This document shows, one piece after another, positions 1 to 8,008 of a stretch of 64,000 bases of DNA; the stretch's first letter is position 1, and every line of letters starts with the position of its first letter. The notes below the pieces were generated by a model. The model was not told the DNA's origin. It did not search any database and saw nothing but the letters and a program-made list of their open reading frames with translations. The translations under genes and the position numbers were made by a program. This DNA comes from Runella zeae DSM 19591 (GTDB lineage Bacteria; Bacteroidota; Bacteroidia; Cytophagales; Spirosomataceae). The stretch spans positions 73,668-137,667 of the forward strand of contig NZ_KE384040.1 of NCBI RefSeq assembly GCF_000423565.1, given 5' to 3'.

Positions 1-11
1 AACGACACCCC

Positions 12-215
12 CATAAATGCCCCGTAGGGGCTACATATCGGTAGAAAAGACACATTAACCCAATAACCCACATAAATGCCCCATAGGGGCTACATATCGT
101 TAGAAGAAACACATCAACCCAATAACCCCCCATAAATGCCCCATAGGGGCTACATATCGGTAAAGAATTATAACGACACCCCACATAAATGCCCCGTAGG
201 GGCTATATATTGGTA
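12..215. repeat. Tandem array of four palindromic repeats (about 60-bp period)
   Basis: Four near-identical units start at 12, 71, 131 and 184. Each holds a 13-nt hairpin, GCCCC-(G/A)TA-GGGGC, followed by CTACATATCGGTA or a close variant. The sequence between units is also conserved (ACACATYAACCCAATAACCC), so the whole ~60-bp block is repeated. The array may extend beyond the left edge of the window. Two more copies lie in reverse orientation at 15146-15225. The function is unknown. The form is that of a REP-like dispersed palindrome. Confidence 0.9.
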
Positions 216-222
216 AACACCT

Positions 223-444
223 ATGAAAAAAAAATGGAAATATGGTCTCTTTTTCACCCTATTGGTGGGAAGCATGACCTCGTGCGTTTCGGTAAAAGAA
301 TACCAGAAAAGTCGTATCAATGACTCTGAAATGGAACTGTCGGCTCGGAAGTCAGAAAAATTTAAACAGAGTTTTTATTTGTACCGCGAAGGAGCTTCGG
401 GTGCCAATGGAGGCAAAAGCGGTGGAGGCTGTGGATGTAACTAA
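223..444 (+). CDS. DUF4266-type small lipoprotein
   Basis: This 73-residue protein has a lipoprotein signal peptide with the lipobox cysteine at about C21 (SMTSC). Its C-terminus is rich in Gly and Cys (REGASGANGGKSGGGCGCN). The length, lipobox and GGGCGCN ending match the DUF4266 family. That family is usually found beside a DUF3570 protein, often with thioredoxin-like and ApbE flavin-transferase genes. Here the DUF3570 gene follows 53 nt downstream, so the two are probably co-transcribed. Any ApbE or thioredoxin partner would lie upstream, outside the window. The biochemical role is unknown. The start is fixed by the signal peptide. Confidence 0.82.
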   Translation: MKKKWKYGLFFTLLVGSMTSCVSVKEYQKSRINDSEMELSARKSEKFKQSFYLYREGASGANGGKSGGGCGCN

Positions 445-497
445 CCATAAAGCTGCCGAAGTGGTGGCTTTCTCAAAATCGAAATTTTCGTATTCTA

Positions 498-1709
498 ATG
501 AAAAAAATCATCATCACAGTAGGGCTACTGATGAGCCTATTTAGGGGGGCGTATGCCCAAACTACTTCCGCCGAAAAAGAAAATTATGAAAAACGTAAAC
601 TCAAGCTCGAAGAGGTAAATCTGGTAACTAGCTACTACGGCCAAGACGGTAACAACTCGGCAGTGACGGGGGGGATAGGCACCGAAAAACTCAGTGATTT
701 TGCCAATTCTATTGATTTGAAAATGTCGTTTATTGATCGGAAAAGTCGCCAACATAGTATCGTCGCCGATTTCAATATCGATCATTATACCTCGGCTTCT
801 TCCGACAACATCGACCCCTTGACCCTTTCGTCGGCTTCGCGGAGTGATACGCATATTTATCCGTCGCTATCATGGAGCATGAAAAACGACGCTACGCATA
901 CTACTCACGGAATCAGCTATGCCTATTCTACTGAATATGACTATCATTCCAACGGAATCAACTTCAATTTTACCAAAGCTTCTCGCGACAACAATCGTGA
1001 GTTTAGTCTAAAAGCGGGGGCATTTTTTGATACATGGACGGCGATTTTGCCGGCTGAACTTCGACCGTCGGGCTATGGGTCGGCGGCAGAAGGCGACCGC
1101 GACCCCGTGGCTTATAAACCCCGTAATTCGTACAATCTTGCTTTGTCATTATCTCAAATCATCAATAAGCGCCTTCAAGTTTTGATTACGGTTGAGCCAG
1201 CTTTTCAGGAGGGACTGTTGAGTACGCCTTATCATCGCGTTTATTTTACCGATGGCTCGCACACGGTAGAGAAGCTACCCGGCACGAGGTTCAAATTGCC
1301 CATTGGCGGAAGGCTAAGCTATTTCATGGGCGACCGCTTGATTTTGAGAGGATTTTATCGGTTTTATGCCGACGACTGGGGGATGAAAGCTCATACCGTC
1401 AATTTAGAGGCTTCTTACAAAATCACGCCTTTTGTCTCGGTAAGTCCTTTTTATCGGTTTAGTAATCAGTCGGCAGTCCGTTATTTCAAACCTTACGGGC
1501 AACACTCCAAAACCGACGCTTATTACACGAGCGATTATGACATATCAGCTTTCACAAGCCACTTTATAGGGGCGGGCGTACGTTTAGCGCCACCGGGGGG
1601 ATTGTGGGGTATCAAACATTGGAATACTTTTGAGCTTCGCTACGGGCACTACATGCGTACCACTGGCATGGTCGGCAATAGTGTTCCGTTGGCAGTAAAG
1701 TTAAAGTAG
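498..1709 (+). CDS. DUF3570 family protein, probably outer-membrane beta-barrel
   Basis: This is a 403-residue protein with a Sec signal peptide ending near AYAQ. Alternating aromatic and polar strands (for example around the EYDYHSNG and YYTSDYDIS segments) run through its whole length, which fits an outer-membrane barrel of the DUF3570 family. The lengths and the pairing with the upstream DUF4266 lipoprotein agree with the known family neighbourhood. No enzymatic motif is visible. The gene is followed by a short AAGCAT simple repeat and then a strong intrinsic terminator, so the DUF4266-DUF3570 unit ends here. The family call is by recognition of the pattern, not by a search. Confidence 0.8.
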   Translation: MKKIIITVGLLMSLFRGAYAQTTSAEKENYEKRKLKLEEVNLVTSYYGQDGNNSAVTGGIGTEKLSDFANSIDLKMSFIDRKSRQHSIVADFNIDHYTSASSDNIDPLTLSSASRSDTHIYPSLSWSMKNDATHTTHGISYAYSTEYDYHSNGINFNFTKASRDNNREFSLKAGAFFDTWTAILPAELRPSGYGSAAEGDRDPVAYKPRNSYNLALSLSQIINKRLQVLITVEPAFQEGLLSTPYHRVYFTDGSHTVEKLPGTRFKLPIGGRLSYFMGDRLILRGFYRFYADDWGMKAHTVNLEASYKITPFVSVSPFYRFSNQSAVRYFKPYGQHSKTDAYYTSDYDISAFTSHFIGAGVRLAPPGGLWGIKHWNTFELRYGHYMRTTGMVGNSVPLAVKLK

Positions 1710-1745
1710 AAGCATAAGCATAAGCATAAGCATAAGTTTAAGTGT

Positions 1746-1797
1746 CAGGCAGGACTCATAAGTAATACGCTTATGAGTCTTGCCTGATTTTCTTTTT
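1746..1797 (+). terminator. Intrinsic terminator after the DUF3570 gene
   Basis: A 17-bp stem (arms 1746-1762 and 1770-1786, one G:U pair) with a 7-nt loop is followed by a T-rich tract at 1788-1797. It lies 36 nt after the stop codon. Confidence 0.9.
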
Positions 1798-1878
1798 ACT
1801 AATACCTAAAATTAATTAACTCACGCCGATTTTATAATAGTTTGTCCGAATCTTCTCTAGGATGCGAGGGGCGTGGTA

Positions 1879-1886
1879 TAGCTTTG
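1879..1886 (+). promoter_or_regulatory. Candidate -7 element, TAGCTTTG
   Basis: TAGCTTTG fits the Bacteroidota -7 consensus TAnnTTTG and lies 25 nt before the ATG at 1912. No TTTG box is at the usual 17-23 nt spacing, so the call is weak. Confidence 0.3.
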
Positions 1887-1911
1887 TATCTATCATTTAA
1901 AAAAAGATACA

Positions 1912-2481
1912 ATGGAGGGCATCACCGTTCAAATTGGTTTGGTAGAAATACTTCAGAAAACCCGACAGTTCATTAGCCGTCACGGGCTAAAAGTGCTCTT
2001 ACTGTGTTTAATTGCAGCCTTTGGACGAGGGATTCAAGAAGGAGGCTGGGGAGCGATTTCGTCAATAGGTTTTTGGGGACTAGAGTTTGTAGTAGAAGGA
2101 GCACGGCTAGGATTAGTGATTTTGGTCATTGGAAATGGCTCTTTGAAAATAGGACTTTGGAGAGTAGTGGCTATTTTTAGCGTGAAAAAATCCGATTGGA
2201 AACAAACATGGACTCAATTTAAAAAGAAGATATCGGCCAATAAAATAGCGCTCTTGGTCAATTTTACCCTTTTTCTGATGATAGCTGCTCTTTTTAATTT
2301 TAGTATTCATGCAGGGATTGAAGCTGGGCTTTTAGAATACTTGAAAAACAATCATATTGTAGATGCTATGGCTTCCAAATGGCCTGTTGTTTTGTGGCTA
2401 AAAAATGTCTCTATTATTCCTTTTACATTGATTTTTGAAACTATCTTGATACTCTACCTAACAGCCTCAGTAAAGCCATGA
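1912..2481 (+). CDS. Integral membrane protein coupled to a LytS-type kinase
   Basis: This 189-residue protein has about four hydrophobic segments (roughly residues 27-45, 50-75, 113-133 and 158-186). I do not recognise the family. Its stop codon overlaps the start of the next gene in an ATGA arrangement (2478-2481), so translation of the two is probably coupled. The adjacent gene is a membrane-bound histidine kinase without an obvious periplasmic sensor, followed by its LytTR regulator. A role as membrane partner or co-sensor of that kinase is therefore a reasonable inference, by analogy with small membrane proteins found in envelope-stress loci. Nothing in the sequence proves it. Confidence 0.7.
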   Translation: MEGITVQIGLVEILQKTRQFISRHGLKVLLLCLIAAFGRGIQEGGWGAISSIGFWGLEFVVEGARLGLVILVIGNGSLKIGLWRVVAIFSVKKSDWKQTWTQFKKKISANKIALLVNFTLFLMIAALFNFSIHAGIEAGLLEYLKNNHIVDAMASKWPVVLWLKNVSIIPFTLIFETILILYLTASVKP

Positions 2482-4685
2482 ATACCCCTCTTACCCAAGG
2501 AAGTTGGTCTCCTACCAAAACCTACCATTTTGGGGGTGAAAACCTTCGCTATTTTCGATTAGATTCTTTTGCGGGCCCTATCGAGTTGATTGGGTGGGAC
2601 AAAGAAGAAATACACATAGAAATCTTCGTGACGATTCGTCGTTGGAGTACCGTTTTTTTGATAGAAGAGCCCCTCGCCGAATGGGAGTGGGACGAAGAAA
2701 CAGTGTCGATTTCGCAGGCCGACAATACCCTCCATGTTCGTTCCCGACCCAATTATAGAAGTTTGACAAACTGGCTCAACTTCCCTAAAGTGTCTTTTCG
2801 GGTTTATTTGCCAACTAACATTTCTACGCAGGTTTATAACTCATTTGGCGGTGATATTTTTCTTAAATCTCTGAAAGGACGTCATCAATTCAATACAATG
2901 GGCGGGCATATCAAGCTAGACAATGTAGAAGGTGAACTAAAAGGCCGCACCACCGGCGGAAACATACATTTCCTCTCCTGTGATGCCAAAGCCGATGTTT
3001 CGACTTTTGGCGGTAATATTAAGATTGAGCAGTGCAAAGGTGAAATCAAAGTCAGTACCAAAGGTGGCAATATCCATATTCGGCACTGTGAAGCCAAAAT
3101 ATATACAGATACGTGGGGAGGAAACATCAAAGCATCGCACTGCAAGGGCGATTTGAAATGCTATACTTCGGGTGGTAATATCGCTTTTGAGGAAATTCAA
3201 GGCAATATAGGCGCTTCCACTAAAGGGGGAAATATGAGAGTGAGTATCAAAGCCATTGATGAGTATTTATGGCTTGAAGCCAATAGCGGAAATATCAATA
3301 TCGACTTGCCCTTGCAGCAGGGCCTACAGCTCAATGTCAAAGGGTCGCGCGTAAAAATGCCTTTTTTGCCTAATTTTAATGGTGTCAAAAAAAATCGATA
3401 TATCAATGGACAACTCAATGGAGGGGGGGCCAACGTAACCCTCAAAACGCGGGGAGGAGTGATTGCTATTAAGCCTTATGAGGCGGAGGCATCTTCTAGA
3501 GCCACCGAGGCAGAAACGACGTATACCGAAAACGAAGTACGAGAAGAAGACGCGCCAATCCCTTTCAAAAATCGATTCTGGACGACGGTTTTGCCCTTTA
3601 TGTACTCGTTTTTTGTAATGGCACTTTTTGTGTATGGTTTCAGTAGTGTGTTTTATTTTTCGTTGGAATTGATGAAAACTGATTCTCCCGAAAATGCTCA
3701 AAATACAGCCTTGTTTTTACTCAATATTACCTCATCGGTGGGGTGCTTTGTGGCGGTCAATGTATTCATCAAAAAAGTAGAACGAAAATACCATTCCGAT
3801 TGGAAAAAGTATTTGATTCTTATCATCATGACGGTGGGTTTTGTACGTTTGGCGCATTTTTTACAATGGATTATTTATTTATATCTTCCTGACAATGAAT
3901 TGTTTTGGGTGCATTATTGGCGTATGCTTGATTACAACGTTTGGAATACTTACTCCGACCGAAATTCGTTGTTTTTTGCTTCGATTCCCTTGTTTGCGGT
4001 ATCTCTTTATTTTTATTTTTGGCAAAAATCTCGTCATTTTACGCGCAAAATCTCCGAGCAAGAATACCAATTGCTAAACCTAGAAAAGCTCAAAACCAAA
4101 GCCCAACTCAATGCCTTGGAAGCGCGTATCAACCCGCATTTTTTGTACAATTCCCTGAATAGCATCGCAGGCTTGGTACACCAAGACCCCGACAAAGCCG
4201 AAGAAATGACCATTCAGCTTTCAAAATTGTTTCGGCATACAACGGGGCGAAACGAAGGTCATTATCATTTGATAGCCGAAGAATTGGAAGTAGTGCGTTC
4301 GTATTTGGCGATTGAACAAATGAGGTTTGGCAATCGTCTCTCTTTTTCTATCAAAGTAGCGCCTGAGTTGTTGGATTTTAAAATTCCGCGTTTTTTGCTG
4401 CAACCACTGGTCGAAAATGCCATCAAACACGGTATTTCGAATTTGCTAAAAAATGGTGAAATAGAAATCATCATTGAAGACCAAACCGACACAATTCAGT
4501 TTAGAATTCATGACAATGGCCCCGCTTTCAAAGAAGATATAAGTGGGGGCTATGGTTTGCGGAGTATTCGTGATAAATTAAACCTGATTTATGGCCAGAA
4601 AGCCTCTCTCCAAGTGCAAAACAATGCTTACAAAATGGTGATTATCAGCATTCCAAAACAACATGAGTGGGTGGAGTTGAAATAA
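2478..4685 (+). CDS. Beta-solenoid (toast-rack/DUF4097-like) domain fused to LytS-family histidine kinase
   Basis: This is a 735-residue fusion. Residues ~115-260 contain eight GG(N/D/H)(I/M) turns at a regular 18-19-residue spacing (for example GGNIKI, GGNIHI, GGNIKA), typical of the DUF4097/toast-rack beta-solenoid. Four hydrophobic segments follow between ~365 and 520. Next comes a His_kinase domain of the LytS type with INPHFLYN near residue 551. The ATPase domain has an N-box (LLQPLVENAIKHG, ~638), a DNG box (~679) and a G-box (GGYGLRSI, ~690). There is no N-terminal signal peptide. With four membrane segments the solenoid would face the cytoplasm together with the kinase. The cognate LytTR regulator lies 30 nt downstream. 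Confidence 0.88.
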   Translation: MNTPLTQGSWSPTKTYHFGGENLRYFRLDSFAGPIELIGWDKEEIHIEIFVTIRRWSTVFLIEEPLAEWEWDEETVSISQADNTLHVRSRPNYRSLTNWLNFPKVSFRVYLPTNISTQVYNSFGGDIFLKSLKGRHQFNTMGGHIKLDNVEGELKGRTTGGNIHFLSCDAKADVSTFGGNIKIEQCKGEIKVSTKGGNIHIRHCEAKIYTDTWGGNIKASHCKGDLKCYTSGGNIAFEEIQGNIGASTKGGNMRVSIKAIDEYLWLEANSGNINIDLPLQQGLQLNVKGSRVKMPFLPNFNGVKKNRYINGQLNGGGANVTLKTRGGVIAIKPYEAEASSRATEAETTYTENEVREEDAPIPFKNRFWTTVLPFMYSFFVMALFVYGFSSVFYFSLELMKTDSPENAQNTALFLLNITSSVGCFVAVNVFIKKVERKYHSDWKKYLILIIMTVGFVRLAHFLQWIIYLYLPDNELFWVHYWRMLDYNVWNTYSDRNSLFFASIPLFAVSLYFYFWQKSRHFTRKISEQEYQLLNLEKLKTKAQLNALEARINPHFLYNSLNSIAGLVHQDPDKAEEMTIQLSKLFRHTTGRNEGHYHLIAEELEVVRSYLAIEQMRFGNRLSFSIKVAPELLDFKIPRFLLQPLVENAIKHGISNLLKNGEIEIIIEDQTDTIQFRIHDNGPAFKEDISGGYGLRSIRDKLNLIYGQKASLQVQNNAYKMVIISIPKQHEWVELK

Positions 4686-4715
4686 TAATTAGTTGAAATT
4701 TTTGATTTTTTTATC

Positions 4716-5474
4716 ATGTACAAAACACTATTGATTGACGACGAACAAATTGCTTTGGGGCGTTTGAAGCGATTGTTAGCTTCTTTTGAGGAGGTGATAG
4801 AGATTGTGGGCGAAGCGCTCAATGGCCCTGAAGGCATTCAAAAAATAGAGACTTTACAGCCCGACCTGATTTTTTTGGACATTGAAATGCCCCTCATGAC
4901 GGGTTTTGAAATGTTATCAAAACTGACCTATATGCCTTTGGTGGTGTTTGTGACGGCTTATGACCAATACGCCATCAAGGCATTTGAGGAAAAATCGATT
5001 GATTATTTGCTCAAACCCGTGGAAAAAGAGCGCCTTTTCAAAACCATCGATAAGCTCAAAATGCTCCAACCCACGCAAGAGCTATCGCTGACCAAAGAAA
5101 GACTTCTGGAGTTGATTGGACAAATTAGCCCCAAGAAAGAAATGCATTCAATTTCGGTCAAAAGCGGTGATAAAATTCTCTTTGTTCCTCTGAGCGAGAT
5201 TAGTTTTTTTCAGGCCGACGACAAATACGTATTGCTCAATACCATCGATAGCAAGCAATACCTCATGAATCATACTATCAGTGGTTTGGAAGAAAAACTC
5301 CCCGTCGATTTTATCAGAATCAGCCGTTCGACTATAGTAAATTCGTTAAGAATCAGGGAACTAGAAAGGTATTTTAGTGGGAAGTATTTGGTAGTGATGA
5401 ACGATTCGAAAAACTCCAAACTCGAATCAGGTACTACCTATCAGGAAAATGTAAAGCGACTAATGGAAATTTAA
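4716..5474 (+). CDS. LytTR-family response regulator
   Basis: This 252-residue regulator has an N-terminal receiver domain with acidic residues D8/D9 and phospho-acceptor D55 (LIFLDIEMP). It also has a conserved signalling Thr in VTAYDQYA and Lys in YLLKPVEKE. The C-terminal LytTR DNA-binding domain (~145-250) includes FFQADDKYVLL and RISRSTIVN. It sits 30 nt downstream of the solenoid-kinase gene and is its obvious partner. Target genes are not visible. LytTR proteins of this type usually bind tandem direct repeats upstream of targets or of their own operon. Confidence 0.92.
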   Translation: MYKTLLIDDEQIALGRLKRLLASFEEVIEIVGEALNGPEGIQKIETLQPDLIFLDIEMPLMTGFEMLSKLTYMPLVVFVTAYDQYAIKAFEEKSIDYLLKPVEKERLFKTIDKLKMLQPTQELSLTKERLLELIGQISPKKEMHSISVKSGDKILFVPLSEISFFQADDKYVLLNTIDSKQYLMNHTISGLEEKLPVDFIRISRSTIVNSLRIRELERYFSGKYLVVMNDSKNSKLESGTTYQENVKRLMEI

Positions 5475-5516
5475 GCTATCCAACTACTCATCTTTTCGTC
5501 AGGAGGTTTTGAAGAA

Positions 5517-5579
5517 AATCACTTGACCCAAACTATCATTTGGGTCAAAAATGGTACTGCGTCTCCGACGCAAATCAAG
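5517..5579. repeat. 63-bp direct repeat, copy 1
   Basis: This copy is about 59/63 identical to the one at 6588-6650 and in the same orientation. Each copy contains two hairpins. The first is TTGACCCAAA-CTATCA-TTTGGGTCAA. The second is a 15-nt palindrome with a TCTCCGA core (TGCGTCTCCGACGCA at 5558-5572). Together the copies frame the lipoprotein gene 5596-6504. The first hairpin could also act as a bidirectional terminator between the convergent genes. Confidence 0.9.
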
Positions 5580-5595
5580 AACGTAAACAATCATA

Positions 5596-6504
5596 TTAAA
5601 AATAAGAAGAGATAATAAAACTTGCGTTGTCGATATTTGCAAAAATATTTTGATTGTTATAAATGCTTATTTTTAAATTACCTGTTGTGATTTTTACGCC
5701 ATCGCTTGTGATTTGATTCTTGATTTCTAATTCTCCTTTTGTTTGAAAAGACTTCCATTCATTGGGTTTGTATTGAAAAAAATAGTTCTTATCTGAAAGT
5801 CCCTTGTATTCTTCTAATGATATATTTATTTTATCGAGGCCTTCGCTATCAAAGGCGTATTTTCCAGCTGCGAAGGAAGATAAAGCTGCATTGGTTTTGA
5901 GAAGAAATCTTAAGCCGTCGTTGGTATAAAAACTATAATGATACGCTTCGGACGACGATACTATCGTTGAAAATGAGGTGTATATATTTCTATCTGTGCC
6001 TTCTAATGGGTATAAGACGCCGTTGATTTTGGTTTGAATATCAGAACATCTGCGTTGTTTTATATCTATGTTGTTGACATACCCTTTGACCGAAAGAGAG
6101 TCGTTGGTATAGGGTAAGAAAACCGTCCCTTCAAAATGAAAGGATACAATGTTGCTTAAACTATCGTACTTGAAAGAGTCTAATTTGAAGCTTTTTTTAG
6201 GATTGAATAGAGGTGATTTGTAATTTTTACTTTTGTCTTTTATGTCTATTAATGTGACAGTATTGATGTCACCTTTTTTTGAAAAATTGAGAGCCAGATT
6301 GTAGTCAAATTTACTCCCGTTTACATCGCCTATCGTCAACGATATATTATCACAATCTTCATTAGCTGAGACATTGTCTTTTAAGATAAAATTGCTGCTT
6401 TTTATATTTAACTCAGCTTTGGTGGGCGGTGAATCTAGGTCCGAGTTTTTATTACAGCTAATTATAAACAAGCATAGAATGATAAAAAGTGTTGAAGTTT
6501 TCAT
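5596..6504 (-). CDS. Hypothetical lipoprotein
   Basis: This 302-residue protein has a clear lipoprotein signal peptide (lipobox cysteine ~C17, LFIISC). The rest is predicted beta-rich with many Ser, Asn, Lys and aromatic residues. A stretch near the middle (KINGVLYPLEG) resembles the start of DUF6252-like Bacteroidota surface domains, but I cannot assign the family firmly. The gene is more AT-rich than its neighbours. It is flanked on both sides by 63-bp direct repeats (5517-5579 and 6588-6650), which suggests it may have been inserted or duplicated as a cassette. It has no obvious operon partner. Confidence 0.75.
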   Translation of the reverse strand: MKTSTLFIILCLFIISCNKNSDLDSPPTKAELNIKSSNFILKDNVSANEDCDNISLTIGDVNGSKFDYNLALNFSKKGDINTVTLIDIKDKSKNYKSPLFNPKKSFKLDSFKYDSLSNIVSFHFEGTVFLPYTNDSLSVKGYVNNIDIKQRRCSDIQTKINGVLYPLEGTDRNIYTSFSTIVSSSEAYHYSFYTNDGLRFLLKTNAALSSFAAGKYAFDSEGLDKINISLEEYKGLSDKNYFFQYKPNEWKSFQTKGELEIKNQITSDGVKITTGNLKISIYNNQNIFANIDNASFIISSYF

Positions 6505-6587
6505 GAGATTGAGGGTGTAGAAAAAGTGATGGCATTAAGGTGTTATGGATTAGCGTGCTTTTGTAAATGCAGGATAGCGGTAAGAGC

Positions 6588-6650
6588 AATCACTTGACCC
6601 AAACTATCATTTGGGTCAAAAATGGTGCTACGTCTCCGATGCAAAACAAG
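6588..6650. repeat. 63-bp direct repeat, copy 2
   Basis: This is the second copy of the element at 5517-5579 with four substitutions. The TTGACCCAAA/TTTGGGTCAA hairpin is perfectly kept. In the second hairpin (6629-6643, TACGTCTCCGATGCA) the TCTCCGA core is kept while the arms have diverged. Confidence 0.9.
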
Positions 6651-6685
6651 TAAATATATCAGTAAAAATTTTCTGATTCAATAAC

Positions 6686-7942
6686 TCAAAGATACCTTCT
6701 CTTGCTATCATAAGCCAGTCCTACGCCGACGCTGTCGAGTTTGTTTTCGTCGGAAACAGCCGCATTGGGAAACAATTCTCTAAACTTCGCTTGTACGGCC
6801 GGAATCTCAGTAGAGCCACCCGTGAGAATGATAAGATCGATAGCATCGGGGGTGATTCCGGCTTCTTTTACGCACTCGCTTGCTGAAGTGGCCATTTTTA
6901 CAATTTCTTGCTCAATCGCTTCTTCAAACATCATTTTGGTGGTGTTAATTACAAAATCTTGCTCAATAAAATCCAAAGGCGCGACGTACGACGGCGCATC
7001 GGTTAAGGCGATTTTGGCATCTTCCACGGCTCCCAGCAAAATATGCCCGCTTTCTTGTTCGATTACATTGAGGAGTTTGGAAAGGCGCGGTTTGTCGTGC
7101 GATTGTCCCAAATACTGCCGAATTTGCATGAGATTTTTAGGCGTGTAAAGGGTGTTGATTTTGCTCCATTCTGACAAATCAAAATAGTATTTGAGCGGAA
7201 TAGGCAGGTTTTTGTCGCCGTAAGTAGTGCGGTAGCCTAGTTCGGGCATAAAAGCATGAAGGCTCAAATCTTTGTCAAAATCATTGCCACCGATGCGTAC
7301 ACCCGTGTTGGCTAAAATATCACTTGAGCGGTCGGGCTTAGTGAGGTATTTTTGGGAAAGCCTAATGACCGTAAAATCGGAAGTACCCCCACCAATATCC
7401 GCCACGATTGCAAGCTTTTCGCCGCTTACGTTTACTTCGTGGGCAAAGGCGGCGGCAATGGGCTCAAATTGAAAATTGATGTTTTTGAAGCCCACATTTT
7501 GGGCGATAGTTCGTAATTCTTCTTGGGCGTTTTTGTTACCTACAGGGTCGTTGTCAATAAAAAAAACGGGTCGCCCCATGATGACGCTATCGATTTCCTG
7601 CTGGGCGGTGAGTTCGGCTTTGTCTTTGAGATATTTGACAAATTGCCCAATAATTTTGTTAAAATTCATCGGACTTCCGTTGACCAATGTGCCTTGTTTC
7701 ATCGCCGACGTGCCCAATACCCGCTTCAAACTGCGCATAAAGCGCCCTTTGTGACGCTCCAAAAAGAGGTTAACAGCCTCGCGTCCATAGTGAGGGGTGT
7801 TGTCGATGCGTTCAAAAAAAATAGCACTTGGAATGGTAGTGTGGTGTTTTTCGACCGGAACCAAAGTGAGGGTTTCGTCTTGATAAAAGGCAATAGTAGA
7901 GTTCGACGTGCCGAAATCTACGCCGCAAGCGATAGCTGACAT
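6686..7942 (-). CDS. yegD: YegD-like Hsp70 family protein
   Basis: This 418-residue protein is limited to the Hsp70/actin-fold ATPase domain. Visible motifs are the phosphate-1 loop GVDFGTSNST (residues ~7-16), phosphate-2 loop ADIGGGTSDF (~179-190) and the adenosine motif LTGGSTEIP (~372). It ends soon after the ATPase domain and lacks the canonical substrate-binding domain and EEVD-type tail. This agrees with the YegD branch (E. coli YegD ~450 residues). It lies 66 nt downstream of an L,D-transpeptidase on the same strand, so the two may be one transcription unit. Its client is unknown. Confidence 0.85.
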   Translation of the reverse strand: MSAIACGVDFGTSNSTIAFYQDETLTLVPVEKHHTTIPSAIFFERIDNTPHYGREAVNLFLERHKGRFMRSLKRVLGTSAMKQGTLVNGSPMNFNKIIGQFVKYLKDKAELTAQQEIDSVIMGRPVFFIDNDPVGNKNAQEELRTIAQNVGFKNINFQFEPIAAAFAHEVNVSGEKLAIVADIGGGTSDFTVIRLSQKYLTKPDRSSDILANTGVRIGGNDFDKDLSLHAFMPELGYRTTYGDKNLPIPLKYYFDLSEWSKINTLYTPKNLMQIRQYLGQSHDKPRLSKLLNVIEQESGHILLGAVEDAKIALTDAPSYVAPLDFIEQDFVINTTKMMFEEAIEQEIVKMATSASECVKEAGITPDAIDLIILTGGSTEIPAVQAKFRELFPNAAVSDENKLDSVGVGLAYDSKRRYL

Positions 7943-8008
7943 GTATGATGCAAAATAGTGGTTGAATAAAACAAATAGCCTCAGAAGTGGGGTTTTGGGC
8001 TCCTCGTA

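Noticed and set aside
12-215. CRISPR-like array
   Set aside because: The repeat units are regularly spaced, but the sequences between them are also conserved, so they are not spacers. No cas genes are in the window.
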